This document shows positions 61,686-64,000 of a DNA stretch of 64,000 nt, one piece after another (position 1 is the first letter of the stretch; every line of letters begins with the position of its first letter). This DNA is from Rhodobacterales bacterium (lineage in GTDB: Bacteria; Pseudomonadota; Alphaproteobacteria; Rhodobacterales; Rhodobacteraceae): NCBI GenBank assembly GCA_025362795.1, contig JANYFE010000057.1, positions 1 through 64,000 on the forward strand. The letters run 5' to 3'. Below the pieces are notes generated by a model that did no database searches, was not told where the DNA came from, and was given only the letters and a program-made list of their open reading frames with translations. The translations under genes were made by a program, and so were the position numbers.

Positions 61686-64000
61686 ATGGATGAAGTCTTG
61701 CTGGGAATTCTGGCATTCTGCGTGGTGTTGGCCATTCCGGTCTGCATTATCGTCTTGCTGGTCGGCCAGTCCCGGCTGAAGGCCCGCGTCACGACGCTGG
61801 AAGCCCGCATTGCGGCCGCAGGCAGCATCCCCGCCGACGCCATCGCCACCGCCATCGCCACCACGGCGATTGCCGTTCCGCCGCCCTTGCCGTGGGACCA
61901 GCCGGTCATGGCGGGCGCGCCCGTTGTGCCCGTTGTGCCAGAACCCGGCGCCGAAGCCGCCATGGTTGCAGGTGCGGTCGAAACCCTGTCCGACACACCC
62001 CCGCCCGCCGACCAGAACCGCCCCATCGTCATCCGCCGCGACCGTGCCGCCGCCTTGGGTGGCTGGCTCACGCGCAACTGGGTCTATGTCGTCTCTGCGG
62101 CTTCGCTGGCCTTGGCGGGCGTGTTCCTTGTGCAATACGGCATCCAGAACGGCATGCTGCCGCCGTGGCTGCGCGTCGCCGCTGCTTATGGCTTTGGCGC
62201 AGCGCTGATCGGTGCCGGTGACTGGATGCGCCGCAAGCTGGGCGATGGCGAGGACAGTGACACCGCCTATCTGCCCTCGGTCTTTGCCGGCGCAGGACTT
62301 GTCAGTCTGTTTGCCGCCACCGTCGCGGCGCGACAGCTGTACGACCTGATCGGCCCCAACCTGTCCTTTGCCCTGCATGTTCTGACCGCCCTGCTGGCGA
62401 TTGGCCTCGGCTGGTTCTATGGCCCGTTGTTGATTGCCGTCGGCCTGATTGGTGCCGCCGCCGCGCCATTTCTTGTGGGCTCCGACAGTGGCGCCACGCC
62501 GCTGCTTTATGGCTATTACGGGTTGATCGCAGCACTTGGTCTTGCCGTGGATGCGGTCCGCCGCTGGGCCTGGGTGTCGGTTCTGGCGCTGGTGCTGGCC
62601 ATCGGCTGCGGCTGGGCGATGCTGCAATTCGGCGCGGGGCAGGCGGGCTGGCTGGCCTTCAATCTGGTGATTGTCGCGCTGTCGGTCGGTTTGCCTGTCC
62701 TGCGTCCGATCCCCAACCACGACGGCCCCAGCGTTCTGGTCGCGGCTTTGACCCAGGGCAAGCCGGACTGGCCCAGCTTTCCCGTGCGCCTCGTGGCTGG
62801 CACCACGATTGTCGCCACGCTGGCCTTGCTGACCTTGCAAGGGGCGACACCGATGGTCGGCCTGCTGGCCTGTGGTGCGCTGACGCTGCTCGCGCTCGGA
62901 CTCTTGATCTGGGCCGAAAAGGCCGATGGTCTGGCCGACCTCGCCCTGTTGCCCGCCCTCGCTTTGCCACTGCGGCTGATCCTAGATGCCACGCAATACT
63001 GGCCGTTGTCGCAAAGCATCCTCAGTCAGTCCATCGCCCTGCGCCCTCCCGAAACGGCCGCGCCGCAGGGCGTGACCTGGCTCGTCATCCTTGCCGCCCT
63101 GATCACTGCCGCCTTCGCGTGGCGCGCCCTGAAAGGCGGCCCGTTGTCTTTGCTGCACGGGCTGGCCGCCGTTCTGGTAGCCCCGGTCACGGTTGCGGTG
63201 CTGGAGCTGACCTGGTTCCCCGCCACCGTGATTGGTGCCTATGCCTGGGCGCTGCACCCGATGATCCTTGCCGCCGCAATGGTGGCGCTGGCCACCCGCT
63301 TTGCCCGGACCGATGGCACCGATCACCGCCGCATGGCCTATGCCACGCTGTCGGCGCTGTCGCTGATGGCGCTGTCGCTGTTCTTGCTGACCTCCGCCAC
63401 CGCCCTGACGCTGGCGCTGGCGGTGCTGGTCCTTGCCGCCGCCTGGCTCGACAGGCGCTATGACCTGCGCGAGATGGGCCTGTTCATCCAGATCGCCACC
63501 GCCGTCCTCAGCTACCGCCTGCTGGCCGACCCCGGTCTGGACTGGGCGATGCAGGCCCCGATCCTGGCCGTTCTCGCCGCGTTCCTTGGCGTCATCGGGG
63601 CCGAGGTTGCGGCCTGGCACCTGCTGCGCGATCTGGGCCGCAGCATGACCCGGGGTGTGCTGGAAAGCGCGGCACTGGCCCTTGCCGCCATTCTCGCCAA
63701 TGTCCTGCTGTCGCGCTGGCTGGTGCCGATTGCCAGCTTCTCGGGCTATTCGGCGCTGGATCTCAACTACGCCACCGCGCTCAACGCAATGCCGTGGCTG
63801 GTCCTGATGCTGACGCAGCTTTACCGCGTCAAATTTGGCGGCCCACTGAAACGCCTGCGCCAGATCATCGCGGTCCTCGCCGGGTTCCTCGCCTTTTCCG
63901 GCCTGCTCACGGCCGCGGTCTTTCTCAACCCGTTGCTCGCCGCCTACCCCGATGGCATCGGCGCGCTGGTCCAGGGCCCGGTGATCCTTGACACGCTCGC
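61686..64000 (+). CDS. DUF2339 family multi-TM membrane protein, N-terminal part
   Basis: The frame opens at ATG 61686 and runs off the window after 771 codons. Residues 5-25 form a TM helix, followed by a coiled stretch (RLKARVTTLEARIAA) and a Pro/Ala-rich linker, then NWVYVVSAASLALAGVFLVQYGIQNGML, and many further TM helices with short loops. This matches DUF2339 (PF10101), large polytopic inner-membrane proteins of unknown function. It lacks signature catalytic residues. It may relate to cell-envelope processes. Confidence 0.85.
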   Translation, partial: MDEVLLGILAFCVVLAIPVCIIVLLVGQSRLKARVTTLEARIAAAGSIPADAIATAIATTAIAVPPPLPWDQPVMAGAPVVPVVPEPGAEAAMVAGAVETLSDTPPPADQNRPIVIRRDRAAALGGWLTRNWVYVVSAASLALAGVFLVQYGIQNGMLPPWLRVAAAYGFGAALIGAGDWMRRKLGDGEDSDTAYLPSVFAGAGLVSLFAATVAARQLYDLIGPNLSFALHVLTALLAIGLGWFYGPLLIAVGLIGAAAAPFLVGSDSGATPLLYGYYGLIAALGLAVDAVRRWAWVSVLALVLAIGCGWAMLQFGAGQAGWLAFNLVIVALSVGLPVLRPIPNHDGPSVLVAALTQGKPDWPSFPVRLVAGTTIVATLALLTLQGATPMVGLLACGALTLLALGLLIWAEKADGLADLALLPALALPLRLILDATQYWPLSQSILSQSIALRPPETAAPQGVTWLVILAALITAAFAWRALKGGPLSLLHGLAAVLVAPVTVAVLELTWFPATVIGAYAWALHPMILAAAMVALATRFARTDGTDHRRMAYATLSALSLMALSLFLLTSATALTLALAVLVLAAAWLDRRYDLREMGLFIQIATAVLSYRLLADPGLDWAMQAPILAVLAAFLGVIGAEVAAWHLLRDLGRSMTRGVLESAALALAAILANVLLSRWLVPIASFSGYSALDLNYATALNAMPWLVLMLTQLYRVKFGGPLKRLRQIIAVLAGFLAFSGLLTAAVFLNPLLAAYPDGIGALVQGPVILDTL

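Overview
The window looks like a chromosomal segment of a GC-rich alphaproteobacterium of the order Rhodobacterales (Rhodobacteraceae). Supporting signs are GcrA, an Irr-type Fur regulator beside fabA/fabB/fabI, the DUF1150 partner of Hsp20, a fused ATP sulfurylase/APS kinase, a CP4-like EPSP synthase, a VPLPA-CTERM secreted protein, and a SAM/SAH riboswitch in front of metK, a class known essentially from this order. No phage, IS or CRISPR module was seen. Most of the window is housekeeping core with short accessory patches. Genus and species cannot be assigned from the sequence alone.

Layout. 0-3.7 kb: 3' end of an Mrp/ApbC Fe-S carrier, a low-affinity iron permease-like protein, purE-purK, a YdcH-type small protein, and hsp20-DUF1150 behind a textbook heat-shock promoter. 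3.8-9.5 kb: cytochrome b561, a RibD/DHFR-fold reductase, the sulfate-activation fusion, a VPLPA-CTERM protein, trxB and a divergent Lrp/AsnC regulator. 9.6-13 kb: an arginine-transaminase-type operon (TetR-aruH-aruI). 13-21 kb: an SH3-like periplasmic protein, a D-amino-acid dehydrogenase-like flavoprotein, then Fe-alcohol dehydrogenase, aldehyde dehydrogenase, glutamine synthetase-like ligase and N-formylglutamate amidohydrolase-like protein divergent from an RpiR regulator; this suggests a gamma-glutamylated amine or amino-alcohol route. 21-27.8 kb: rimO, a PPOX flavoprotein, an SGNH-like protein, gcrA, a Stf0 sulfotransferase, tRNA-Gly(UCC) and a small island bounded by a degenerate copy of the tRNA 3' half. 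27.8-33 kb: site-2 protease, fabI, fabB, fabA, nhaA, irr.

33-50 kb: fasciclin protein, glycosyltransferase-like protein, miaB, an OmpA-domain protein and a lipoprotein sharing a small domain, and phoH. Then comes a mostly minus-strand block (pfpI, SDR, cmk, aroA, a DUF2306 gene broken by an amber codon, trmB, queF, metK, lnt, corC, ybeY, doxX). Reversing about 38.5-49.2 kb would restore phoH-ybeY and bring aroA-cmk next to rpsA-ihfB, so this block looks like an inversion. 50-56 kb: yihY, rpsA, ihfB, lapA, trpF, a GNAT gene, trpB.

56-60 kb holds the least conventional locus: four small secreted proteins, three of them PepSY-like and three with Asp/Gly/Ser-rich acidic tracts, interleaved with two paralogous two-TM proteins ending in a LuxR-type helix-turn-helix. 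The arrangement reads as a duplicated envelope module in which a periplasmic PepSY partner may signal to a membrane-tethered regulator. The window ends with a DUF2237 protein, a UbiH-like FAD monooxygenase and the 5' part of a large DUF2339 membrane protein.

Other regulatory finds are one operator-like 16-mer shared by three unlinked stress-type genes (RibD-like reductase, VOC protein, DoxX), a FadR/GntR-type palindrome before pfpI, and three families of dispersed short palindromic repeats.
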